Assembly: GCF_034006445.1 (NCBI RefSeq) | Contig: NZ_JAVESS010000001.1 | Span: forward strand, 434,001 to 498,000 | Reading direction: 5' to 3' | Origin: Desulfovibrio sp. | GTDB taxonomy: Bacteria; Desulfobacterota; Desulfovibrionia; Desulfovibrionales; Desulfovibrionaceae | DNA length: 64,000 nt | Part shown: one piece after another, positions 26,404-35,864 of the stretch | Numbering within the stretch: the first letter of the stretch is position 1 | How the letters are laid out: each line of letters opens with the position of its first letter | Program-made: the position numbers and the translations under genes | The notes under the pieces: model-generated | Database searches by the model: none | What the model saw: only the letters and a program-made list of their open reading frames with translations | What the model was told of the DNA's origin: nothing

Positions 26404-27267
26404 ATGGCTGCCGCATTGCGCTTTACAAAGATGCAGGGCATCGGCAATGATTATGTCTATGTCAATGGCTTTGAAGAGCGCGTTGATAGTCCTGGCGAAC
26501 TCGCCCGGACAATTAGCAACCGCAATTTTGGCGTTGGCTCTGATGGGCTTGTGCTCATTTTACCCTCGGCATCAGCCGATGTACGTATGCGCATGTTCAA
26601 TGCTGACGGGTCTGAGGCGGAAATGTGCGGAAATGCCGTGCGTTGCGTTGGCAAATACGTGTACGACCACGGTATCCAGGTTAAAGACGTGATCACGGTC
26701 GAGACAGGCGCAGGCGTGAAGGTTGTGCGTCTGCTGTTCGAGGCTGGCGAAGTCTGCGGCGCTACCGTTGACATGGGCGAACCCGAACTGACCCCTTCAA
26801 GAATCCCCGTGCTTACAGAGGCATCGCCAGACGGCGGCCAGCAGCGCTTTGTGGCGCACCCCGTGGATGTGAACGGCCAGTTGTATGAAATCACCGCCGT
26901 GTCCATGGGCAACCCGCATGCCGTTATATTCATGAAGGGCATTGATGATCTGGACTTGCCCCGTATGGGGCCGAGTTTTGAACACCACCCCCTGTTCCCC
27001 AAGCGCACGAACACGGAATTTGTCGAGGTTCTTTCATCCACCAGGGTGCGCATGCGTGTTTGGGAGCGCGGCGCGGGAGAAACGCTGGCCTGCGGTACAG
27101 GCGCGTGCGCCGTTGCCGTGGCCTGCGTGCTCAATGGCTATACCGGGCGCGACGTTGAGGTGGAACTCAAGGGCGGAACGCTGAAAATCCATTGGGATGA
27201 AAGCAGCAACCACGTACACATGACCGGCGGGGCTGTAACCGTCTTTGCCGGAGAATATTATATCTGA
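26404..27267 (+). CDS. dapF: Diaminopimelate epimerase
   Basis: 287 residues from the ATG at 26404 (GGAAAGGAG upstream). The two catalytic cysteines are visible in AEMCGNAVRCVGKY (about 77-90) and LACGTGACAVAVA (about 232-244). RFTKMQGIGNDYVY is the family N-terminus. It interconverts LL- and meso-diaminopimelate for lysine and peptidoglycan. dapL follows 15 bases downstream, so the last two steps of the aminotransferase pathway form one operon. Confidence 0.96.
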   Translation: MAAALRFTKMQGIGNDYVYVNGFEERVDSPGELARTISNRNFGVGSDGLVLILPSASADVRMRMFNADGSEAEMCGNAVRCVGKYVYDHGIQVKDVITVETGAGVKVVRLLFEAGEVCGATVDMGEPELTPSRIPVLTEASPDGGQQRFVAHPVDVNGQLYEITAVSMGNPHAVIFMKGIDDLDLPRMGPSFEHHPLFPKRTNTEFVEVLSSTRVRMRVWERGAGETLACGTGACAVAVACVLNGYTGRDVEVELKGGTLKIHWDESSNHVHMTGGAVTVFAGEYYI

Positions 27268-27282
27268 TCACAGGGGCCACAA

Positions 27283-28506
27283 ATGACTACCGTAAATAGC
27301 AATTTTCTCAAGCTGCAAAGCAACTACCTTTTTGCCGACATTGCCCGCAAGGTGGCTGCCTTCAAGGAGGCGAACCCCGACAAGCGTGTCATCAGTCTGG
27401 GTATTGGCGACGTTACGCGCCCCCTTGTGCCCGCCGTTATCAACGCGCTGCACAAGGCTGTGGATGAAATGGGCGATGCCGCGCATTTTCATGGTTACGG
27501 GCCAGAACAGGGGTATGCCTTTTTACGCGACATTATTGTCGAGTATGATTACAAGGCCCGTGGTGTGAACCTGAGTGCCGATGAAGTTTTTGTCAGTGAC
27601 GGTGCCAAGCCCGATGTGGGCAATTTTCAGGAGCTTTTTGCCCAGGACAGCCTCGTGGCTGTCACCGACCCCGTGTATCCCGTTTATGTTGACTCCAATG
27701 TGATGGCTGGCCGATCCGGTGAAATGGAAGGCAAGCAGTGGAGCAACATTGTCTATCTGCCATGCGTTAAGGAAAACGACTTTGTGCCCGATTTTCCCAA
27801 GGTGCGGCCGGATCTGATCTACCTTTGCTATCCCAATAACCCCACAGGGACGGTGCTTTCACGGGCGGCCCTGCAGGGCTGGGTTGACTATGCCCGGCGC
27901 GAAGGCTGCGTCATCATGTATGATTCTGCCTACGAGGCCTTTATCACTGACCCTGATGTGCCGCACAGCATCTATGAGCTTGAGGGCGCGCAGGAAGTGG
28001 CCGTAGAGTTTCGCAGTTTCTCAAAAACGGCCGGATTTACCGGCCTGCGTTGCGCCTATACCGTGGTGCCCAAGGCCTTGCAGATCAGCGACGGCAAGGG
28101 TGGCAAGGTCAGCCTCAATGCGCTGTGGAATCGCCGCCAGTGCACCAAGTATAACGGCTGCCCCTATATTGTTCAGCGCGCGGCCGAGGCTGTGTACAGC
28201 GAACAGGGGCACAAGGAAATCATGGGGGTGATCGCAGGATATCAGCGTAATGCCGACATGTTGCGCACTGCCGTGAGCGAAATGGGCCTTTCCGTGTATG
28301 GCGGCGTGAACGCTCCCTATATATGGGTGCGCGTGCCCAGCGACACGGATTCCTGGGGATTCTTTGACAGATTATTGCAGGTTGCCCTGATCTGCACACC
28401 TGGCGCAGGCTTTGGCGCTTCCGGCGAAGGCTATGTGCGCCTGACCGCCTTTGGTTCGCCCGAAGATACGGAAGAGGCCATCAAACGGCTTAGCGGTCTG
28501 TGCTGA
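27283..28506 (+). CDS. dapL: LL-diaminopimelate aminotransferase
   Basis: 407 residues, class I/II aminotransferase fold. [18 protein letters not shown] and [19 protein letters not shown] are typical of DapL; the PLP lysine is in [14 protein letters not shown] (about 245-258), and [12 protein letters not shown] is the Asn-binding loop. DapL makes LL-diaminopimelate directly from tetrahydrodipicolinate with glutamate as donor, bypassing the acylated intermediates. It is coupled with dapF and ends at a strong terminator, tying lysine synthesis to the glutamate supplied by the neighbouring nitrogen genes. Confidence 0.95.
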   Translation: MTTVNSNFLKLQSNYLFADIARKVAAFKEANPDKRVISLGIGDVTRPLVPAVINALHKAVDEMGDAAHFHGYGPEQGYAFLRDIIVEYDYKARGVNLSADEVFVSDGAKPDVGNFQELFAQDSLVAVTDPVYPVYVDSNVMAGRSGEMEGKQWSNIVYLPCVKENDFVPDFPKVRPDLIYLCYPNNPTGTVLSRAALQGWVDYARREGCVIMYDSAYEAFITDPDVPHSIYELEGAQEVAVEFRSFSKTAGFTGLRCAYTVVPKALQISDGKGGKVSLNALWNRRQCTKYNGCPYIVQRAAEAVYSEQGHKEIMGVIAGYQRNADMLRTAVSEMGLSVYGGVNAPYIWVRVPSDTDSWGFFDRLLQVALICTPGAGFGASGEGYVRLTAFGSPEDTEEAIKRLSGLC

Positions 28507-28542
28507 TACGGGACGCCCCGCATAAGGCCGACCGAATTTTCA

Positions 28543-28588
28543 AAAACCAGAAACCACCCGCAATTTGCGGGTGGTTTCTGGTTTTCTG
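28543..28588. terminator. Strong terminator after dapL
   Basis: A perfect stem of about 20 bp, from AAAACCAGAAACCACCCGCA to its complement, with a three-base loop. It is flanked by A and T runs and can work in both directions. Confidence 0.95.
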
Positions 28589-28715
28589 GTCATCAAGTGA
28601 AATGGCTGCACTTGCAGCTATCATTTTGAGCAGGTTGCCGGTTTTTTGCTTTGCTTCCAGATCCAAGCAGGGCGAAGATTTTTATGCTGCCCAGCACTCA
28701 TTGGCGCAGGATGGT

Positions 28716-29657
28716 TTAAACATGCTTTTTTGAGGAAGTCCTGATGGGCGATATTCTTGTACCCGGCAGTGCGTCAGAGGCACAGGAAAAGAATATCCCT
28801 GTTAAAACAAAGAGAAGTCCAATCCAATGTATAAGCTCTATGTGTTCGTGCAAGACAAGCCAGGAAAAAACGATGCTGCTTAACGGCACAAATCCCGTAA
28901 ACGATCCAGCCACTCCGGCAGGCACTTCGGCTACGCCTTTGAACCAGAACACATACGAAAGAAAAGAAACAAAGAAGCCATAGTATGCCAGACATACTAT
29001 TGACGGTATGTTCATGCGCGCAAAATCATAGCCAGCCGCATCATACAGCGCCAAGGGCAAAAGGCAGGTAAATGCGTACAGAGTGACTATGGTTGTTCTG
29101 AGCAGTGCGGACTTGGGCTGGCACAGGGATTTACTCATGACCGAAAACAGGGATTCACACAGGATCGCCGCCAGCACAAGGCAGTTCCCAAGCAGGGTGG
29201 ACCCGGCCTCCACTGAATTTTCAAGAAATGGCATGATATTCATGGCAGTGATGCCTATGGAAACACAGGCAGCGCCAGCAAGCCGGGAACCAGGTAGCTT
29301 TTCGCGCAACAGCAGTACCGCAAAAAAAGCTATAAGCACCGGGGCCGTGCTGCCAATCAGACCAGCCGCTGTCGCTGAGGTGTGCTTTAACCCCCAGAAC
29401 ATGAAAATGCGGTAAAGCACAACACCGCAAAGCCCTTGCGCAAAAAGAATCATGTGCGTTTTACGGTTTGAGGGCCACGCATTTTTATGTCGACGCAGTG
29501 CGGGGAAAAGCAGAAATGGGAGGCTGAAGGCAATGCCCAGTTCTGCGCCCAAAAAAATGGGAATGTCCGAAACGATTATTTTGCCAGCCACCACCGCGCT
29601 GCCCGCAATGGTCATCGCCATGGCAAGGTAGCAGTACGCTTTCATCTGTCTGTTCAT
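28716..29657 (-). CDS. EamA/DMT-family exporter
   Basis: 313 residues with ten predicted membrane helices in two EamA repeats (about 8-140 and 155-290). ATAAGLIGSTAPVLIAFFAVLL in the first and PAGVAGSFTGFVPLSSIVFSW in the second (read as shorter pieces) are the usual end-of-repeat motifs. Members export amino acids and related metabolites; substrate unknown. It is transcribed divergently from a MocR-type regulator, which usually controls such a neighbour and points to a PLP-linked or amino-compound cargo. The basic tail RTSSKKHV is cytoplasmic. Confidence 0.88.
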   Translation of the reverse strand: MNRQMKAYCYLAMAMTIAGSAVVAGKIIVSDIPIFLGAELGIAFSLPFLLFPALRRHKNAWPSNRKTHMILFAQGLCGVVLYRIFMFWGLKHTSATAAGLIGSTAPVLIAFFAVLLLREKLPGSRLAGAACVSIGITAMNIMPFLENSVEAGSTLLGNCLVLAAILCESLFSVMSKSLCQPKSALLRTTIVTLYAFTCLLPLALYDAAGYDFARMNIPSIVCLAYYGFFVSFLSYVFWFKGVAEVPAGVAGSFTGFVPLSSIVFSWLVLHEHIELIHWIGLLFVLTGIFFSCASDALPGTRISPIRTSSKKHV

Positions 29658-29697
29658 TTTTCACCTGACACAGTTGGTTGACTACCTTCCAGATCCC

Positions 29698-29818
29698 CAA
29701 TGGCTGATTTTCGAGCCATTGCGGTAAGGCTTCTTGCTCTTGACCTGATCTGCATATATTTATAAAAAATGGTATTTAACAGAGCCACTTTTTATAGAAT
29801 ATTGTCAGACCACTTTTT
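29698..29818. promoter_or_regulatory. Divergent operator region of the EamA and MocR genes
   Basis: CAATGGCT-N8-AGCCATTG (29698-29721) is a perfect 8-bp dyad. Downstream are two direct repeats CCACTTTTT at 29785-29793 and 29810-29818, 25 bases apart, and a related inverted motif AAAAAATGG near 29765. Direct repeats plus one inverted half-site in the shared promoter are what MocR regulators commonly bind. Confidence 0.55.
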
Positions 29819-29829
29819 CAGGAGAACAT

Positions 29830-31257
29830 ATGTGGTTCATGCCAGATAAAAAATGCAGGGTGCCTGTTTCACGACAGCTATATGAAAAAATTAAGTTTTT
29901 TATCCTTTCTGGGGCGTTGCGTGAAAAGGAAAAACTGCCTTCCAGCAGGGCGCTCGGCAAAGACCTGAACATCGCGCGAAGCACTGTTCTGGAAGCCTAT
30001 GATCAGTTGATTGCGGAAGGCTATCTGGAAACCCGTCAGGGGTCAGGTACAACGGTTGCGCGGGGCATTGTCGCCATGGCGAGCACGCATGTTGCCGATG
30101 CTCCAGCCCGGCTCCGGCCTGATGAGCGGCACACTGGCAAAGAGCAGAACAGCGAAATTATCAGCTTTCGTTCAGGTATCCCGGACCTGAATGCCTTCCC
30201 CAAGGGGGACTGGGCAAAAATTTACGCCCGCGTCAGCGAATCATTGCCTTCAGCCTCTTTCCGCTATGGCGACTCGGAAGGCGTATGGGACTTGCGCGAG
30301 GCCATTGCAGCATATCTTTTCAGGATGCGGGGAATCAGGGTGTCACCGCACCGTGTCATGATAACGTCAGGTTCTACACAGGGATTGAGTCTTGTGGCGC
30401 GATTGCTGCGCAAAAAAGGGGATGTCGTCTTTGTGGAAGATCCCGCGCATACAGGAATGGCGGCGGTAGTGACGCGCGCCGGGCTGCGCGTGCAGGGGAT
30501 TGGCGTGGATGCACAAGGCATGGATGTGTCGTCCTTACAGAAATTTCTTGCAGCGCCCAGGCCGGATGTGGCTTTTGTATATACGACGCCATCCCATCAA
30601 TACCCTCTGGGCGCGATTTTACCCATTCAGCGGCGTCAGGCCCTTGTACGTTTTGCCCGCGAAATGTCATGCGCCGTGGTTGAAGACGATTACGACAGCG
30701 AGTTTCGCTACGAGGGCGCGCCCACAAGTGCGCTTTATGAACTTGATCCTGAAATGGTGATCTATCTGGGTTCTTTCAGTAAAATTCTTGCCCCGGCCTT
30801 GCGCCTCGGATTTGCCATCATACCAGAGAGTATGATGGACGACTGGAAAAGAGAAAAAAAATATATGGATGTGCATACCGATGCTCTTTCGCAGTATGCC
30901 CTTGCAGCATTCATCAGCAAGGGCGGACTTGAGCGGCACATCTGGAAAATGAAAAAAATCTACGCCCGTAAAAGAAGCCATTTGCTGCAGTGTCTGGCAA
31001 AAAACTTTGGCAGTGGGGTGACAGTCAAAGGGCAGGCGACGGGTCTTCATCTTGTGGCCAGCTTTTCAGACATTGTGTTTACAGATGCAGTGACGGAAAC
31101 ACTTTATGGCAAGGGAGTGAAGGTGCACCCGGTTGAGCGCTATTGCCTGAGCGCTAACGGCAGCCATGCCCACGAGATAATCCTTGGCTATTCGCACTTA
31201 ACGCATGAAGAAATTTCACGCGGGCTTGAAATCATCAAAAAAACACTGCACCCCTAA
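29830..31257 (+). CDS. MocR/PdxR-like GntR-aminotransferase transcriptional regulator
   Basis: 475 residues. An N-terminal GntR winged helix (about 15-80; LPSSRALGKDLNIARSTVLEAYDQL in parts) is joined to a class I aminotransferase-like domain (about 110-475) with FVYTTPSHQYPLGAILP, VEDDYDSEFRY and the PLP lysine in YLGSFSKILAPALRLGF. Such proteins use PLP, often with an amino acid, as effector. It is divergent from an EamA exporter, its probable target. AGGAG lies 5 bases before the ATG. Confidence 0.92.
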   Translation: MWFMPDKKCRVPVSRQLYEKIKFFILSGALREKEKLPSSRALGKDLNIARSTVLEAYDQLIAEGYLETRQGSGTTVARGIVAMASTHVADAPARLRPDERHTGKEQNSEIISFRSGIPDLNAFPKGDWAKIYARVSESLPSASFRYGDSEGVWDLREAIAAYLFRMRGIRVSPHRVMITSGSTQGLSLVARLLRKKGDVVFVEDPAHTGMAAVVTRAGLRVQGIGVDAQGMDVSSLQKFLAAPRPDVAFVYTTPSHQYPLGAILPIQRRQALVRFAREMSCAVVEDDYDSEFRYEGAPTSALYELDPEMVIYLGSFSKILAPALRLGFAIIPESMMDDWKREKKYMDVHTDALSQYALAAFISKGGLERHIWKMKKIYARKRSHLLQCLAKNFGSGVTVKGQATGLHLVASFSDIVFTDAVTETLYGKGVKVHPVERYCLSANGSHAHEIILGYSHLTHEEISRGLEIIKKTLHP

Positions 31258-31401
31258 CAGCTGGTGCAATAAAACTCGCATTGGCGTATGCGGTGACGCG
31301 GTACAGATACCGGAGCAGATAAATTTTACAGGGTGGGATGCCTTGAGGACAAAGTTTTTGCTACCCCTTCAAATCAGAAAAGCCATTGTATTTACCAAGG
31401 T

Positions 31402-31473
31402 ACAATAAGAGTTTTAGGGGGAGGGGGCGTGGGGGAGGCGACCCTTTTACAAAAGGGTCCCTCCCCCACAAAT
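31402..31473. repeat. Dispersed GC-rich repeat, copy 2
   Basis: Inverted copy of the unit at 2312-2382: ACAATAAGAGTTTTAGGGGG, a G-rich run, the hairpin core ACCCTTTTACAAAAGGGT (31441-31458) and CCCTCCCCCACAAA. It lies between the convergent MocR regulator and gdhA genes. Confidence 0.75.
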
Positions 31474-31500
31474 CAGTTCAAAGTGACATCGCTCATATAC

Positions 31501-31535
31501 CAAAAGCCGGAAGCCCCGTGGAGCCTCCGGCTTTT
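31501..31535 (-). terminator. Terminator of gdhA
   Basis: AAAAGCCGGA pairs with TCCGGCTTTT over a partly paired 14-base interior, 27 bases past the gdhA stop on the minus strand. Confidence 0.88.
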
Positions 31536-31561
31536 ACAATCCGTGCTATGGGGGCTGGCTG

Positions 31562-32947
<1,386 letters not shown>

Positions 32948-33040
32948 CTATAAAAAACCACTCTGATTTTTTGGCGGGAAAAATTGTTACGCTAACTTAA
33001 CTACGTCTGACAAGGCTTTTGGCATCCAAAATTGCGTAAA

Positions 33041-33110
33041 TATAAAAAACACGTCAGCGGCGTCACGATTTTGGAGGATAAACCCGCAACATAAAATCGA
33101 GACGCCGCTG
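33041..33110 (-). terminator. Long hairpin terminator after lpd
   Basis: CAGCGGCGTC and CGATTTT pair with AAAATCG and GACGCCGCTG (33055-33110), 17 bp with single A bulges and a 20-base loop. On the minus strand TTTTTT follows 5 bases later (near 33045). Confidence 0.75.
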
Positions 33111-33131
33111 AAGCGCTCTGTGCGTGAGCCA

Positions 33132-34505
33132 TCAATCAATTGTCTGGCGTGGGGCCTCCAGAGCCGAGTGCAAAATTTCATCCAGAGTTGGATGCGCGAA
33201 CATGAAGGAGTGCAGGCGTTCCTCGCAATACTGGCCGATCAGCAATAGCTGGGCCACGGTCACAAGGTGGGAAACACCGTGTCCCAAAGCGGCGATTCCC
33301 GCAATTGAGCCATTGCGCCATATGACTTTTACAAATCCGCAGGCATCTCCGCCTGCCTGGGCGATGGCATTGGACATCAACTGAGCGCGAGACACCATAA
33401 CTTCGCCGCCTTCCGCCAGGGCCTGACGTTCCGTCATGCCCACCCGCATGATTTCAAGGCTGCCGTAAACGCATGACGGCACAGGGCCGGATGCGTAGGG
33501 ATCGGGGTCTTTCTCAAGAATGTGCCGCGCAACGTAGTCGCCCTGATGTTCGGCGGCATGGGCCAGCAGGGTCTGCCCGTTCACGTCGCCGATGGCATAT
33601 ACGGCGGGAGCGGCCATGAGATATTCGTTAACGCTCACAAAACCGCGCGGATTTAATGTGCATCCGGCTTTTTCAGCGCAAAGACTGTCTGTATTGGGCG
33701 TACGGCCCACAGCCACAAGGGCTTTTTCAGCCCGCAGCTCGCTGCCGTCTTCAAGGGTGAGCACAGCTTGACCGTCACGGGTGAGCAACGAGGACGCCTT
33801 GATCCCGCAAATGCAGGTAATGCCCGTTTTACCGAGAAGCTTTTGCATCTCGACGCCTATATCAGTATCTTCAGTGGGGGCAATGTGTGAAGCGGCTTCC
33901 ACTATTGTCACCTTGCAACCCATGGCGTTGAAAAAATCGGCCATTTCAAGGCCAATGGCTCCTGCGCCAACGACAATAAGGCTTTCGGGCACCGCAGGTA
34001 TGGCAAGCATGTCCGTACTGTCCAGCACGGATTCATGATCGGGGCTAAGCCCGGGAAAAGCCGCAGAGCGCGAACCCGTGGCCAGAATGATATGGCGGGC
34101 CTCAAGGGTGGCGCTGACAGCGCCGTCTGCGTCAAGAATTTCCACAAGGTGTGGGCCTGCGCAGCGGCCACGTCCATTGAACAAAACAGCTCCAGCCTGC
34201 TCAAGCCCCTTGGCCAAAGTCTGAGCGGAGCCTCGCGTAAACCGCTGGATGCGCTTTTGCAATGCGTCGTAATCTATATCAATGGCGCCTTTGGCCACAC
34301 GCTGGCGCTCGAGGCCGCGCAGCAGCCCTTTGGGGGCGGTAGCGCCCAGCAGCATCTTTGTGGGTATGCACCCGCAGTTCAGGCACACGCCGCCCCAATG
34401 GGCGCTTTCAACAATGGCGACGCTTGCGCCGCCATTGGTCAGAACGCGGGCGGCTTTTACTCCGCCAGGGCCGCCGCCAATAATGACTACATCAAATTTG
34501 TTCAT
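33132..34505 (-). CDS. lpdA: Dihydrolipoyl dehydrogenase family flavoprotein
   Basis: 457 residues from the ATG at 34505; the ATG five codons earlier overlaps the GGAG that serves it. FAD site VVIIGGGPGGVKAA, redox disulfide GGVCLNCGCIPTK (Cys41 and Cys46), NAD site VVGAGAIGLEMADFF, and the C-terminal FAHPTLDEIL with the catalytic His. An extra Cys44 replaces the usual Val between the redox pair. Family members reoxidise dihydrolipoamide in 2-oxoacid complexes or the glycine cleavage system. No such partner is adjacent, so the substrate is uncertain. Confidence 0.9.
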   Translation of the reverse strand: MNKFDVVIIGGGPGGVKAARVLTNGGASVAIVESAHWGGVCLNCGCIPTKMLLGATAPKGLLRGLERQRVAKGAIDIDYDALQKRIQRFTRGSAQTLAKGLEQAGAVLFNGRGRCAGPHLVEILDADGAVSATLEARHIILATGSRSAAFPGLSPDHESVLDSTDMLAIPAVPESLIVVGAGAIGLEMADFFNAMGCKVTIVEAASHIAPTEDTDIGVEMQKLLGKTGITCICGIKASSLLTRDGQAVLTLEDGSELRAEKALVAVGRTPNTDSLCAEKAGCTLNPRGFVSVNEYLMAAPAVYAIGDVNGQTLLAHAAEHQGDYVARHILEKDPDPYASGPVPSCVYGSLEIMRVGMTERQALAEGGEVMVSRAQLMSNAIAQAGGDACGFVKVIWRNGSIAGIAALGHGVSHLVTVAQLLLIGQYCEERLHSFMFAHPTLDEILHSALEAPRQTID

Positions 34506-34758
34506 ATTTTTCTCCGCCATGCTTTCTGTTGTCCAGGATTACAATGAATCTGACCCTCAACCATGTGCAGCCGAAAAAATCTATACCATCTGCGGGGTAA
34601 AGGTCCAATGCAAAGATGCCGAAGTATGGCCAGCAGGCTAAAACAAATACCGGGTTTCAACGGCGAAAGCCTTTTTTGCATCTGGACGCGACAACCAGTA
34701 CAATATAGTTTACAAAAAAAGCCGACATTTTAGTGTAACCCCACCGTAACATCCCTAC

Positions 34759-35856
34759 ATGAAAAATAACCGTCGACTGCGTAATTCTCTGATAATAGCC
34801 CTGTCTGTGACAGTGGTATTTCTGCTGGCGGCCTTTGCCTGGCGGCACTTTACCCCTGCTTCCGCCAATGCAGGCGCACGCACGGGCACGACGTTTGTTG
34901 CCGGTGGTCTTGTTGGCGACGATTACGCCCCAGACCGTCCCATAACGACGACGTTTGACAGGGTCGACCAGCTGGAGCCCGCTCCGCAGAATACGCCTGG
35001 CAGACAGGTTCCGCCGCGTCCTTCTGTCCGACGGGCTGACCAGACAGATATTGAAAGCCCCACGCCGCCGCTTGAAGAGGATGCCGCAGGGGATGACGCG
35101 CTTGCCGCCACGCAGGATGAAAGCAATGCTTCCCTCCCAGATGTGGGCGCGGATGCGGATAAAACTGCCCCTGGGGATGCCGCATCAGGTGCGCAAGCCC
35201 CGTCAGACGTTAGGGACGAGACGACCGCACCCGCCTCGGATGCGGCGTCAAAATCGCCTGCCAAACCTGCAGACATAAAGTCCGGCACGTCCGGGGCCAA
35301 GGTTCAGCTTTTTGGGACTGTGGAGTTCAAACGTCCGCTGTCTTCCTTGCCAAACTGGCTTGATCTGCTCAAGCGCAATGCAAAAGACCCCATCTTTATT
35401 CCAGGCAAATATTTTAAAAAAAATGTCACCTGGGATGGTTTTAAGGAAAAAGTGCAGGGCAAGAGCCCCATGGATCTTCTGCGTCATGTCAACTCATTCT
35501 GGAATACCTGGCCCTACAAGGAAGATATCGTTAACTGGGGTGTTGAGGATTACTGGGCCATACCGGCTGAGTTTCTGAAAAAATCTGGCGATTGTGAAGA
35601 TTACGCAATAGTCAAGTATTTTATGCTTAAAGAGCTTGGCATATCACGCGAGAACATGCGCATCGTGGTCGTTCGCGATACCGTGCGAAACATGGCACAC
35701 GCCGTTCTGGCTGTATACATGGACGGCGACGCCTATATACTTGATAATCTCAGTAATGCCGTTTTGTCCCACAGCCGGATCAGGCAGTACAGTCCGCAGT
35801 ATTCGGTGAATGAAGTGGGCCGCTGGGCGCACCTGAAAGGTCGCAAAGTAAAGTAG
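34759..35856 (+). CDS. LapG-like periplasmic transglutaminase-type cysteine protease
   Basis: 365 residues. A membrane anchor (about 10-28) is followed by a long Pro/Ala/Asp-rich linker (about 50-180) and the bacterial transglutaminase-like cysteine peptidase domain (about 190-360). The catalytic triad is visible: Cys279 in KSGDCEDYAIVKYF, His314 in NMAHAVLAV and Asp329 in YILDNLSN; the DCED next to Cys matches the calcium-binding region of LapG. LapG cuts giant surface adhesins to release biofilm cells. The linker makes it a tethered version. A membrane HD-GYP protein follows 8 bases downstream, a likely controller. Confidence 0.88.
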   Translation: MKNNRRLRNSLIIALSVTVVFLLAAFAWRHFTPASANAGARTGTTFVAGGLVGDDYAPDRPITTTFDRVDQLEPAPQNTPGRQVPPRPSVRRADQTDIESPTPPLEEDAAGDDALAATQDESNASLPDVGADADKTAPGDAASGAQAPSDVRDETTAPASDAASKSPAKPADIKSGTSGAKVQLFGTVEFKRPLSSLPNWLDLLKRNAKDPIFIPGKYFKKNVTWDGFKEKVQGKSPMDLLRHVNSFWNTWPYKEDIVNWGVEDYWAIPAEFLKKSGDCEDYAIVKYFMLKELGISRENMRIVVVRDTVRNMAHAVLAVYMDGDAYILDNLSNAVLSHSRIRQYSPQYSVNEVGRWAHLKGRKVK

Positions 35857-35864
35857 GTAACATT

